Shown: piece by piece, positions 9,364 through 20,333 of the stretch
How positions within the stretch are numbered: the first letter of the stretch is position 1
Layout of the letters: each line of letters starts with the position of its first letter
Assembly (NCBI GenBank): GCA_949825045.1
Contig: OX463827.1
Coordinates: 4,982,501 to 5,046,500, forward strand
DNA length: 64,000 nt
DNA from: Argyresthia goedartella
Lineage: Eukaryota; Arthropoda; Insecta; Lepidoptera; Argyresthiidae
Direction: 5' to 3'
The notes under the pieces: generated by a model
Database searches by the model: none
What the model was told of the DNA's origin: nothing
Seen by the model: only the letters and a program-made list of their open reading frames with translations
Program-made: the position numbers and the translations under genes

Positions 9364-10781
9364 AACCTTAATAGTAAATGAAAATTAAGACTTGATTTAA
9401 TATTATTTAGATTGTAATATTTAAAATTCAAAGTTGGTTTAAGTACAAAGTGTATTTTTTATATATAATAAACGCGGTTCCCTTTGAAAAAAGATATTTT
9501 CTTATTTTTTTTGTACCGATATTACCCGGTACCCGGCATCATCATCCGGTATCCAGCCGGGTCCTGAAAAAGGACCGAAACCGCTGGGTACCGGATCTTA
9601 GCCGGGTACCCGGTGCATCTCCGCTTTTACTCAAGTACCTTCGTAAATTAGTTGCTGATCAAAAGGGAACTATCCTCAAAATACATCAAGTTTTTCTCCG
9701 TAAAAAAATCTAAAATCGATTATTCCCGAGAAAAAGAGCGTGGCATTAATCTAGAGAGAAACGTCATCCATAATTAACCCCGAGACGTGCCGAGGACATT
9801 GCATCGACCGCCGTAATTTCCAAACCCTTCCATAGCCTATCACTCCATAATACGATTACAGGCAGACCACACTGTCTGTTCATGTTACAGGACCACGAAC
9901 AGACTCTACAGCGACAGCATACGGACTAAAACGGCTTCAAAGAGCGGTAAGTTAGGTTGGTATGTGTATAATCGCAGTGGTACCAACAGACAATGCATAT
10001 AGGGCTTGCTTCATTCTGCACAATGATTGATGCGAGTTCACTTCAGTTGTTAACTTGTATTGCATAAAGTCGTTTGTCATGACGTCACGCGTCTGACGGG
10101 ATGGGTGGAATAATGTGTTTTCGTGGTGTTTTGAAGGGTTCCGTTTATAAGGCAATGCAGTAACTACGACTTAAGACCAATGATAGAATGCGATTTATCA
10201 CTGAACTCAACCGGCTCCGTAGTCCTTTTGTTTATAACATTATCATTTACCCGCTTGACTTGCCTTTCGTCTTTCATCCTCCCAAATTGTATAAAGGGAT
10301 GGACAGTAAAACGCCAGGACGCAGATAATCGCCATGAATACCACCTATTCTAAGCCTTTCACCCTAGTATCTGTAGTATCTGTAGTATCTGTAGGCTTAT
10401 CATCTTATTGTTATGTTATGTTATTTCCGAAGCACTGGCAAAGTTCATGGAGTTTCCTTTTCCTGTGCGAGATTCAGCCATGAATCACCACTTGCAGGAG
10501 AAATTTCCTTTTTCAAACTCAAATCAGTTATGCACTCAATAGTTTAGTTGATCATATTTGATTAATTTTTTATTTTTTTCCATGTATATGAGACTTAAGT
10601 AAGTGTTGTAAAAGTGCATGATTTTGCCTACTTGCAATAAATGATTTGATTCGATTTGATTTATTATGACTAAGGGAATTTCTATTGACACATCGATGAA
10701 TCAAAAGAATTCTCGTTGAAAATATTCGTGTCCTGATTGTTTCATCTGTCAATTTTATAGGGATTGCGATATAATTTCCTA
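9364..10781. other. Unassigned region with small local repeats
   Basis: No gene is supported. At 9515-9620 the words ACCCGGTA and GGTACCCGG recur on both strands. At about 10368-10400 a 10-bp unit AGTATCTGT(A) is repeated three times. Near 10625-10665 AATAAATGATTTGATTCGAT resembles the polyadenylation signal and short-repeat tail of a LINE. The rest is unassigned. Confidence 0.45.
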
Positions 10782-11106
10782 CGGCAACAAATATAATGAT
10801 CAGCAAAATATTTTTTTCCTACCCAAAATGGATAAATGAACACCAAAGTTGCAAAAAATATCAGGGCAAAATACTGCGGTAGCTTAGATAAAGGGGGTGA
10901 GCGAAGCGAAGCCCCCTTTATCCTTCGTGTTAGGTTGAACATGTAAGAATAAGAAAAAATACTTAAAACATAAACTTAAGTACACAAAACATAAAAAGAA
11001 GTTTGGTGATCATTTATCCAAACTCAATTTGGTGGACATTTATCCATTCTGGCAGTCATTTTGAATTTATTGGTAGTAAAATAGGTGCGTTTTTGGTAAT
11101 CGATTA
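10782..11106 (+). mobile_element. Family R repeat, near full length
   Basis: It begins GGCAACAAATATAATGATC and ends TTTTTGGTAATCGATTAAAC, enclosing GAGCGAAGCGAAGCCCCCTT. This copy is uninterrupted and serves as the reference for the interrupted copies at 49965-50576 and 51200-55090. Confidence 0.78.
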
Positions 11107-11239
11107 AACACAAGCCATTTCCTAATGTCAGGGACAACATAGTAGGCTGCTGATTAGCGCTCTTATACCACTCTTATAACTCTTGCCTTAGCGCCTGTTG
11201 CTTGATGGTCATGATCTCAAACGGTTTTAGTTAACGGTA

Positions 11240-11375
11240 TTTTTTTTTATATGACCTATTGGGTATCCCGCTGCTGGGCAAAGACCTCACAGTTTCTAGC
11301 CCAAACATCTCTTGTCGCCGCTATAGTGGACCACTCTGGCTGGAGCTAGTCCAGGTCATCCCTCCATCTCCAATA
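11240..11375 (-). pseudogene. RTE-like LINE, C-terminal scrap
   Basis: The minus strand reads RWRDDLD, stop, LQPEWSTIAATRDVWARN and CEVFAQQRDTQ, stop. This is the usual last block of RTE-type LINE proteins in insects (RWRDD-(I/L)-D ... W ... A-x-(D/T)-R-x-x-W ... FAQQ). One in-frame stop is present and nothing upstream remains. At nucleotide level it also has the CTGCTGGGCAAAGACCTC phrase typical of such ends. Confidence 0.65.
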
Positions 11376-12285
11376 AATAATAAGGTAGTTTCAAAAGCTT
11401 AAAAACACGTATGTATTTGTCACGTTAATACAGATCAAACGAGTCCAAACTCGATGTGTTTACTAGTAGCCGTTGAAGAGTTCCACTGTCCACCTTCAGG
11501 TCCCGTCATCAGATCAGCTCGATATCCTCACTAATCCATCAATTATTAACTGAGAAGATTCTAAAGAGCCCAACCTTGGTAGGATTTCGAACGAACGAAC
11601 GATCGAATTGTACCACTCCAGCCAGGATTATACCTATTTCGGGCAAAAGGTCTGGCATACCAGAGGGATTTTTTTTGGATGAGGTAAGAGACCTGCTCAC
11701 GTGATAGGGTAGGATTGTGAATATAATCGACCGATTAATGCAACCTTTAGCCAATATAGTAAGTTTGGACAGGGGAGGGTATGTGATGGGAGAGCAGAAA
11801 AAATGTTTCTTCATGTTTCCTTATGTTCTGTTTCATGTGTTGTTGGTTGATTTTCGGGGTTCTGTTCTGCTGGGTTGTCCGATGTGCCTTCAGTTTCGCT
11901 GTCTGTTTCCGGGGCCTGGTATATAAGATTTGAGGCCCAACCTTGGTAGGCTTGCGATATTTTATTATAGAGTTGCTGTGACCACCATCCGGCTCCATCA
12001 TCAAATCAGCTCGATGGTATCATAAACATTGCATTGACAACGAATTTACATAATAATAAAATAATTTAGCTCAATCGGAAACCGGTTAGTGATTCAAATT
12101 TAACTTGCAAGATTTGCTTAGATAGTTACTAGGTATTTCCTTAGTTACAGGTGAACCTCATAAAAGCTTGTTAAAAAGAGATGGCAATGCAACATGTAAT
12201 GCGGAAATTGTGCCTTTGCCACCTCTTAAGGGAAAATTTATATGGAATAGGGATAAAATAAAAGTAATTGCAAGGTTTTTCAATA
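11376..12285. other. Degenerate repeats, no gene
   Basis: Two copies of a (G/C)TC(C)ATCATCA(G/A)ATCAGCTCGAT word occur (about 11510-11530 and 11993-12015), and the phrase CCCAACCTTGGTAGG also occurs twice (about 11567 and 11937). They suggest two diverged copies of one interspersed repeat. Open frames here lack motifs. Confidence 0.45.
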
Positions 12286-12895
12286 AAACTGGCCAAGTGC
12301 GTGTTGGACTGGCACATTTGGGGTTCTATACCAAATGTAGAATATAAAAGCCTAAAAAAGTGGTTAAGTACATGTCGGACTCGCGCGCGAAGGGTGCTGT
12401 GCCACCGTGCAATGGTAGAGATGGTGTGGAATGAAAAGTTTGGATTTTACATAGGAAAATGTTGTTTACAAAGTTATTGGTACTTTCGTTCTCCACGTAC
12501 GTTACCAGGTGCATTCATAATTTTGTATTTAGTTTTCAGATAAATTAAAAACCTTGTCAATTCCGCATTTTTTGCACATGTTTGATCTTAACTTCTGATG
12601 TTATCAAAACTGAAATAAGAAAAAATTATGAAAATTTCATAAAGAGTCCTTTTTAACGATTCCCTACATGACTGATACGTGTTTAATTTTTTCGTTTTAA
12701 CACTCCACTATTTTGTGGGCAATTTTTTTTTCATATTAAACTTGAATTATGGTACCAGAAGTATTTTTGCATAAAATTTCAAGGCTCTATATCTTATAGT
12801 TCCTGAGAAAAGTGCCTGTGACGTACGGACTGACGGACGAACATGCGAGTGATCCTATTAGGGTTCCTTCTTTTGAGATACGGAACCCTAAAATG
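12286..12895 (+). mobile_element. GGTTCCGTAC-type interspersed repeat
   Basis: It starts with TGGCCAAGTGCGTGTTGGAC, has a second start-like block GTCGGACTCGCGCGCGAAGG at about 12375, and ends with GACGGACGAACATGCGAGTG, CCTATTAGGGTTCC and ATACGGAACCCTAAAA. The inner sequence AAAATGTTGTTTACAAAGTT recurs at 39480 and 40030. It is non-coding. Confidence 0.72.
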
Positions 12896-13228
12896 AGGGA
12901 ATTCAAGAAAAATCTGATTTATGAATTTCTTGGTATTTGTTAGTAAAATACGTACTAATAAACATAATCACAAAATTTCAGAGGTCAATGGGAAGTTAAA
13001 AAATATTTCGGTATAAAATTTATAAAAAACGCCGTCTTTGGTGGCTTTTCATTCCTTTGTTTTCCTTTTTTTTTAATTTCTTCGTTTTTTTAAACAAAAA
13101 ATCTGTATTTATCTTCTTAACCCCTTAATGCATGGCCTGGCCGAAATGAATCGCGATTTCCAACCTTATTGCTTGGTTATAGAGTTCAAAACCTATGAAA
13201 CCATTTATAGGTTAGTATGCAGTAAAGG

Positions 13229-13677
13229 ACAAAAGATCATAAAGAAGATAGCAATATTCCAAAGATCCACTGAAAGAAGTATCCTTAACATCAAACAAAG
13301 GAATAATGATATACGATGGACAGAACGAGTCCTACATTGGTACCCACACGAGGACAAGAGCCGCGCGGACGACCACGACGACGCTGGAGAGATGTCATTG
13401 AAGAGATTTCTGGGGGAGTCACCTGGACGAGACTGGCAAGGGATAGAGTAATATTGAGACAGATGGAGGAGGCCTTCACCCGAAAATGGGTGTCCCAATA
13501 AAATGAACATTACAATTTAACAATATATTGATCATGTAATTTAAAAATAAAAATATAAATGTAAAACTAACAATAAATATGACATGCATGAATACTAACA
13601 CAATGAAATTTATATTATCAAACAATGTTATGTAAGAAATATTTTTATCTGGGAAATAAATGGCTTATTATTATTAT
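13229..13677 (+). pseudogene. RTE-like LINE 3' end flanked by a 13-bp target-site duplication
   Basis: A short LINE insertion is bounded exactly by TATGCAGTAAAGG at 13216-13228 and 13678-13690. The first part reads IAIFQRSTERSILNIKQRN and IRWTERVLHW. After a frameshift near 13340 it continues as GRPRRRWRDVIEEISGGVTW ... EEAFTRKWVSQ, stop (13501). This is the C-terminus of RTE-like LINE proteins. The 3' UTR of about 175 bp is A/T-rich and ends in (TTA)n at 13664-13680. The truncation to 449 bp is typical of incomplete reverse transcription. The target was another repeat, so this is a nested insertion. Confidence 0.88.
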
Positions 13678-13690
13678 TATGCAGTAAAGG

Positions 13691-13885
13691 GTTAACGAGC
13701 TCTTTACAACGATACCCCAAAATTATATTTTTTTGTCAATTTCAATGGTTTTGGGTCAACAACATGTTTATAAAGTGAATATTTGAAGAATTTAACCGTT
13801 TGGCTGTGAACAAACGTCGACGCGCGGACGGACGGACACGTAAATGACAGAAATTTGAACCCTTCTGGTACAGAACCCTAAAAAG
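13691..13885 (+). mobile_element. GGTTCCGTAC-type repeat, right part
   Basis: It ends GCGCGGACGGACGGACACGT ... GGTACAGAACCCTAAAAA, the right end of the family. The left part lies before 13216, the two halves being split by the LINE insertion at 13229-13677. Confidence 0.6.
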
Positions 13886-14987
13886 GGAGACATAAATAAT
13901 TGACTCTTATAAAATGCACCAATTTATACCGGTTTTATGGGCCGAATTGCCGGTTTCCCAAAATTTAAGAGTACTGACCTAATGAGAATATTATGAAACC
14001 ATGACAAAACTTTTTTCTCATCCGCATAATTTAAAAGTCCTAGTTAGAGTTGCACTCCTTGACACGCACTGTTAGTTACCAGGCCACCCATAAAACTGTC
14101 CCTATCTACCAGGCGCACAAAAATGTGTAACAGTTAGCAAGTTTCCTTCGCTTTGAAGCTGCGAGTGTGGCCCTCGAGCCTGCCTCCGGGCTACCTCGAG
14201 AGCCCTATGAGCTCCTGGTACTCTCTCCGGCGTTGGGTATTATGTGACACACAGTTTGCAAGTTAAACGGCTTTTAAAACTGTTTGTAGGTCTAGCCGTG
14301 TATCCGGTAGAGCTGGAATTTCAGTGGAAATTTTAATATGGAATGAGTTTGTATAATCTAAAAGTTGGTACTAATTTGCCTTAAAATATTCTGCTTGCAA
14401 TCTGCTCTTCAAAAGTAGTCGAGTTGAGTGAATCTCTCTTTTATTTTACTAGCAAATATGATGACGAAAAAGATTTTAATTGTGTATCTGGTTGAAGTCC
14501 ATTAAAACTATGTTTACACTTTTGTCCAATATTAGCACTTAGGTATTCAGTTCAGACTAATTTATAAGAAAGAGGGATCTATCACCCACAGTACGTACAA
14601 GTACTTATGAAGATGTTGTCATAAATTAATGGAACACTACCCAACCATACCCATCATTTTACTTGTAAAAAAACAGAACTATGTTAACAAAAAAATACAC
14701 TCGTTCGCAAACAAGAACAAATGATTCATATTTCGTATTTTGAATCAATACTATGCGCATTATAAAGCAGTGTGTACACCGCACGAATAATACAGAATTA
14801 TTCAGCCGACCGATAAAACATTATATAAGATGACCAGTTGACAGGGGTTTACTTATTGCAGAATTATTCTTCATGGGGCTGCATTATGTGCTTTCGCGGA
14901 AGAGGAAAATAAGTGGTGGGTTTTGGAGAAGGCGTTAAATTTCATAGAAACAAGAGTTTCAGAACCGCAGCTGACTAGGCAAGTTAA
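13886..14987. other. Unassigned sequence
   Basis: No open frame with a motif, no inverted repeat and no known repeat were recognised. A GC-richer patch at about 14150-14230 (CCTCGAGCCTGCCTCC, CTACCTCGAGAGCC) stands out but has no feature that I can name. Confidence 0.4.
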
Positions 14988-14989
14988 TA

Positions 14990-15206
14990 CACTGACGAGC
15001 AATGAAAAAGTTCCACCCACAAAATGCCGACAAACACCTTAATATCTCCTAAGACATAGAATCTAGCATCATAAATTAAATATTTACGTTTTTAATTGGT
15101 AATATTCTGATACACTGTTAAATGTATTTCAATATTGCAGACGACGTCATTCGTTTAGGAGTAATTTGGTGCTATGTCACTGGAACTTTTTAATTGCTCG
15201 TCAGTG
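14990..15206. mobile_element. Tc1/mariner-like MITE, 217 bp, TA target site
   Basis: The ends CACTGACGAGCAATGAAAAA and the reverse complement of TTTTTAATTGCTCGTCAGTG form terminal inverted repeats of about 25 bp, extended by GTTCCA. The dinucleotide TA flanks both sides (14988-14989, 15207-15208), as expected for Tc1/mariner insertion. There is no transposase frame, so it would need an enzyme supplied elsewhere. Confidence 0.85.
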
Positions 15207-15957
15207 TATTATCGTCCTTCGATGAAAAAATAAGTTTATAGTTGTCATTTTAGTCATTGATGAATAAACTAGGCCTTTTATTTATGTCACTCTTGATTCA
15301 AAGTTGATGAAATATGATATCTGTCTGAGCTTTGAGCTCTGCTCGCTCTATTTGTAGAGCAAAATGGCATGTGATTCTTTTATTTCTTTAGATGTCTCTT
15401 AATTTCTCAGACAACGGCTCACCGCGTTTGTCACAGACAAACACCTGACTGCTATTCTAACTTGATAATCTGTAGCATAAACGTAAATGTCTGTGAGGCT
15501 GAATTAAATATGCTTGAAAATGTGCTATCCACCTGATAAATACTCGCTCAATAGGGGATAAATACCCATTTCATTTTACACGACGGTTGGTCGAAACTGC
15601 AATTATTTGCCACATCAAATCCTTTCTCACCAAAAGCCGCTCAGCGACATGGTAAGGACTGAATATGTAGATAAGCGAGATAGCGCGACCGAATAAAAAT
15701 GGGCGCTGGTGTGAACACCGCTTAAATCATAGCCGAGATTTATAACATCTCACACGGATACTTATGTGCAGGGTCTTGTAATGTGTTAAGTTTCTTAGGT
15801 GTTATTCAGAGTAAAGTAGTGAAAGAATAGGGCGTATATGAGAAAGTTTTGCACATCATAATGCTCATAATTTATTTAGTGCACATAAGTCGAAAAAAAA
15901 ATACATCATCATTGGTCTCATCAACTTTTCAGATGTTTATTATAGCTGCTGTGCATT
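15207..15957. other. Unassigned sequence
   Basis: Nothing supportable was found. The region lies between the MITE and the LINE zinc-finger remnant. Confidence 0.4.
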
Positions 15958-16200
15958 CTAGAAGCCGCATTTTTTCCTGTGACTGAACAAACCGATACGG
16001 GCTCTACATTTCTTGCCACAACGGTCGCAAGCAAATTTGACGTTAGGTGGTGGGGCCGTTTGTTTTCTCTCTAGGCGCCATGAGTTTCTCCTTAGTTTTG
16101 TCAACCACTGTTCGTCATGTCTGGTTCTCCCTGGCATAGTAGAAGTCTCTTTTACAGTCTGTGCAACGCCAGAAGTTCCCAGTTTCTTGGTTTAATTTTG
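15958..16200 (-). pseudogene. LINE C-terminal zinc-finger remnant (RTE-like)
   Basis: On the minus strand, NWELLALHR is followed by stops and then, after a frameshift, FACDRCGKKCRARIGLFSHR and KKCGF, stop at 15958. The C-x2-C ... H-x3-C finger and the NWExLALxR block are the known C-terminal features of one group of insect LINE proteins (often called RTE/BovB-like). Several stops show it is dead. The intact Gypsy element begins 110 bp to the right. Confidence 0.68.
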
Positions 16201-16313
16201 AGGACTCAAAATTCTCAAAACTCAAAAACCTGAGCATTGGACTGGACGCCCCATATATCTTTTTTCAGCATCACTCTATGGGGTTCTCTGTCAGCAGAAT
16301 TTTGACATTGTAC

Positions 16314-16656
16314 TGTAATGTCTCAGCACTTCTTTGAGCACTACCTATACTTGAAATATATAATATAAAGACTTGACTTGACTTGACTTGTGTTTTTATT
16401 TATCATGAATGGTTACAATTTGTAAAAAAGGGATCAAACTGGCTCGATAGCCATTAAGCTAATCCTAACTATATAAATTAGATCAGTCGCTGGCCGAAGC
16501 CTAAGGTGAAGTCTCACATTGGCTTTTCACATCCAAGCCTCTTTCTTTTTTTAATTACAAATTACGTAACAGGGTCAAAGTGAACACCCACTCTAAAGAG
16601 GCCCGTATACAATATTATCGCATAGACAAATATCGAACCTAACTATATACCTTACA
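16314..16656 (-). repeat. 3' LTR of the Gypsy element
   Basis: The 343-bp repeat matches 27515-27840. It contains a (ACTTG)4 run, AT-rich TATATAATATAAAG next to it and, on the minus strand, an AATAAA signal. It has two short extra segments absent from the other LTR (near 16405 and 16575). Confidence 0.93.
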
Positions 16657-16690
16657 ATCATTCCCCCCTCCTTTCAAAAAAAAAATTCCA
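16657..16690 (-). promoter_or_regulatory. Polypurine tract candidate
   Basis: On the minus strand, immediately before the 3' LTR, the purine run GAAAGGAGGGGGGAATGAT is preceded by an A/T run. Its place and composition fit the plus-strand primer of an LTR retrotransposon. Confidence 0.75.
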
Positions 16691-18135
16691 ACGTTTTTTT
16701 TTTTCCAAAGTGGCAATCCTAACTCAAAGTCTAAAATCAAAAATGACAACCCTATCTCAAAGTCTAAAATCTAAAAAATATTAAATGTTAACATTAAGTG
16801 AGCTTGCTATGCTTGAAATCTAAAAAACAGTAAATATGCCGCAAGAATAATTTTAAATAACATCGAGTACTCTAATCCTTATCTGTCCAACCATCCCATT
16901 TAACCTACTTAATTAAACATTAAATACCCTAACATTAAATTCTGATCACGCATAAGACCAGTACCAAAACAAAACATTGACATGAATAAGAATAAATTGT
17001 CAAGAAATAGAATAAACTGACCGAATGTCATGTATGAAGTTACACACTTAACTACAATTAGGGTGTAGATCCTACTTAATATAAAGCTAACTACACTTAA
17101 TGTGTTGGCTATGTACCTTAAAAAACTTAAATTATAACACCCTATGATCCCATCATACAATTATTCGCGGCGTAACACTAACCTACCTAACGCTAGAAAA
17201 CTCTCTATTACAATACGAAGGCAAACAGCTGAATCTAGCTAAGATTTAGTTTCTCGAATGGTTATCATTCGACAAACTTTCTGACAAAAAAACTAGCGAA
17301 AAATTTATCAGACAACTATAATACCTCCGTTCTTGAAATTAACACAACTCCATCTTTGCTTAAAAAAAATCATTTACTCTTTCCACCGAATGGAAATATT
17401 TCAAAAATTAACGCAGGTAAAGATCAAAGAAAAAAATTATCATTTTCAAATATAGGAAACGTCAACCATATTAAAAGCCGTATTACGAAGCCACAGCTTA
17501 AGAATGAGTTCATTAAAATTCGTTCCAATAATACGATGAAATCAACTAGCTTTAAAACCGATACTACAACTTACAAACATCTCAACCAATCCATTGGAAT
17601 TCAGTAAACTATCTTTCACTATCAACAGTTTAAGATAATCGCCGTGAGTTGCAACCAATTACCCAAGTTAAAACACTACAAAGAATCTCGAATGTGTATC
17701 GAATACCCGAGCTATCCCACATCAGAAATTACTTTTATGGAGAAACCTTCGTTACCAACTTTATGAACAACCCTTACTCTGCCCTTACCAAATCATCCCA
17801 ACTCTATACTTTAAGAACGCAGGAACCAAAACAGAACCCTACGACGAATAGCTATTGCCTCGTCATACTGCTCTCAAAGATAAAACCAGGCGATCGCTTC
17901 AAACAATTATTCGAACTGTCGTTTATAAAAGTTTCTCATATAAAGGTAATCTACCACGGAAATCTAATTTCTTGGGTCTTTGGTGAACGGTCCTCATCAA
18001 ACATCATAGTTCAGCAACAACATGAAAAGAAACACCGGTTAATAAACCATTCATAACAATACCGCATACATAAACCACAAACCAACAACCGGGATAAAAT
18101 TATATTATATAATTATTTAATATCAGACGAACTCC
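16691..18135. other. Long 3' region of the Gypsy element, coding status unclear
   Basis: About 1.45 kb lies between the end of pol and the polypurine tract. On the element's sense (minus) strand only an 83-codon hydrophobic frame (16909-17160) is open. On the antisense (plus) strand two lysine- and asparagine-rich frames are open (17356-17607, 17649-18056). No motif is recognisable in any of them. It may be an untranslated region or a decayed third gene. Confidence 0.5.
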
Positions 18136-19775
18136 TCAACGCAGCACAAAGCGTTTTAAACGATTTGTGTTAACAATTACGCCCCGTGACCGTGAGTTCA
18201 GACGACGAATCAGCACATTAGACCTCCCAACGATCTCAATGACCTTGTATGGTCCTTGATACAGACGTGCCAACTTCATACATCTTCCCGTTATCCGCCT
18301 TGGTACGTATAACAAAACTAAGTCATTCACCCGGAACGATCTGGATTATGATCTCATATCGTAATACCATTTTTGTACACGCTGTGCGTTCGCAATATTC
18401 CCTAATGCCTTAGTCAGCAGCCTAACCATACGATTTACCCTTTCATCTATCGTTTCGTCTAAACCAACTGCGTTTAATCCTAATGATCGATCCAACACTG
18501 AGCACGGTTCCCTACCAAATAAAATGTTATACGGCGACACTTTCGTTGACGCCTGCACGCTAGTGTTATACGCATGTACTACCAAAGGTAAAACTGAGCA
18601 CCATTGCCTTTGATTACTACCTAAATATTTTGATAACATCGAAGTTAACGTTCTATTCATTCGTTCTACCAAACCGTTACTCTGTGGGTGAAACGAACTT
18701 GTATGTATCATTTTAGCCCCAAACTGCTCTACCGTTTCTTTTACGATTCCCGTCGTAAAAACTGTACCTCTATCTGAAATAATTTCCCTAATCGGCCCGA
18801 ACCTACAGAAAACTTCCTCAATTAAAATCCGCACTACATCTTCCGATGTCACCCTAGGTAACGCCTTACATATCGCAAACCGCGACGCTTACTCTACCGC
18901 GACTATAATAAAACGGTTATCTCTCGACGAACGTGGAAACGCTCCTAACACGTCGATTCCTACCTTCTCAAAAATATCCGAGACCCTAATCGGCATCAAA
19001 TCTGCTACGCTTTTAACTAATTTCCTTTCTTGACACGGCACGCACGAAGCTATATAACGCTCTAGCTCCTTATAGGCTTTCGGCATGAAATATTTCGACC
19101 GAAACCTCTTCAACGTCTTTGCGAGACCCAAATGACCTCCTGTCCACGCCTCATCATGTAATTCGTTCATTACATTTTGAAACAAAGACCTAGGCAATAC
19201 TAATACCTCCCTAATTTCTCCATCTCTACGTACGCTTTTATATAATAAATTATTTCTCAAACAGAAACCGCTACGAAACGCTTCCGGACGTTTGCTCAAC
19301 CGCGTTACCCATCTACTACAAAATGAATCGTTCTCTTGATCTGCCTGTAACGACTCTACATTAATACTAAAAACTTCCAAACCATCATCATCAGGTTCAG
19401 AACGAGAAGAAGACTGAGGTCCTTCTGTTTCCCGTTTCCCTTCTTCCATTAGCGGATTCCTACTCAAAATATCTGCCACTACATTGCTTTTCCCCGAGCA
19501 ATGAACTATCTCGAAATCCCATTCTTGTATCGCTAACGCCCATCGCGCTAACCTACCAGACATATCTTTTTTCGACTGTAACCAACATAACGCGCTATGG
19601 TCTGTAACAACCTGAAAATACGATCCCCAAAGATAATGCCTATAGTGCCTTAACGCCCATACTAACCCCAGACACTCTTTCTCCGTCGTACTATATTTTT
19701 TCTCCGCATCCGTTAACTTCCTAGACGCATAGGCAACCGGACTCATTTTTTCAACGCCCTACATCAATACTGCTC
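18136..19775 (-). pseudogene. Gypsy pol: RNase H and integrase part, three stops
   Basis: In minus-strand order: RNase H (ILDASNEALGAVLM, then a TAG stop near 19757; MSPVAYASRKLTDAEKKYST; VTDHSALCWLQ), the integrase zinc-binding HHCC region (HDEAWTGGHLGLAKT ... YIASCVPCQERK), and the catalytic core with its three acidic sites visible (GIDVLGAF, EIISDRGTVF, SNGLVERMNRTL). Downstream is the C-terminal DLVLLYVPRR ... GPYKVIEIVG domain, ending at 18136. Stops lie at about 18889 (inside VAVE-stop-ASRF) and about 18346. RNase H would remove template RNA and integrase would join the cDNA to host DNA. The integrase reading frame is otherwise continuous. Upstream, the stretch between the RT and RNase H has been deleted. 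Confidence 0.9.
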
Positions 19776-19817
19776 CCAACGCCTCGTTAGACGCATCCAA
19801 AATAAACCTAATAATTG

Positions 19818-20333
19818 TTACACATCCTTCGTAGATGTAGGAGTTGGAACCTGTTGCATAGCCTTCAGCTTTTTCTCACTAGGTTTTACTCCTTCATTCG
19901 AGATTAGATAACCTAGCATCTCAATCTCGCAAAAACCGAATTTACATTTGGATGGCTTGAAGGTCAAGTTCGCTTCTCTAAACCGCCAAAACACTTTCTG
20001 CAACGTATCGGTAAACTCCTCGAACGTTCTACCATACACAATTGCATTGTCTACGTAAACCATAACCCCTTTAAATCTTAAATCCGCTAAAACTTTATCC
20101 ATAATCCGTTGGAAAACCGCTTGACTCGTTGCCAAACCGAACGGAACAACATTAAATTCATAAAGACCCGTGGTCGTGACGAAAGCTGTTTTATGCCTAC
20201 CTTCCGTAATAACCGTCTGCCAATAACCTGAATTGAGATCTAACTCCGCAAAATACTTGGCCCCGGCCAAACTATCGACAATGTCTTCTATCTGCGGAAT
20301 AGGATAATTATCCCTACAATTTTTTTTATTTAA
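19818..20333 (-). pseudogene. Gypsy pol: reverse transcriptase palm, active site changed to YVDN
   Basis: The frame reads NYPIPQIEDIVDSLAGAKYF, then AELDLNSGYWQ (palm A aspartate), TAFVTTTGLYEFNVVPFGLA and FQRIMDKVL. The catalytic motif is VYVDNAIVYG, so the second aspartate of YxDD is asparagine (codons near 20048-20053). It is in frame with the protease part upstream, separated by one TAA at 20334. At 19815 the frame stops just after the STKDV block, and the sequence jumps to the RNase H start. About 80-90 residues normally found here (connection region) are missing. Both changes would stop DNA synthesis. Confidence 0.9.

Noticed and set aside
9515..9620. Palindrome-like ACCCGGTA/GGTACCCGG cluster as a transposon end
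   Set aside because: Words recur on both strands but do not form ordered inverted arms or a defined boundary.
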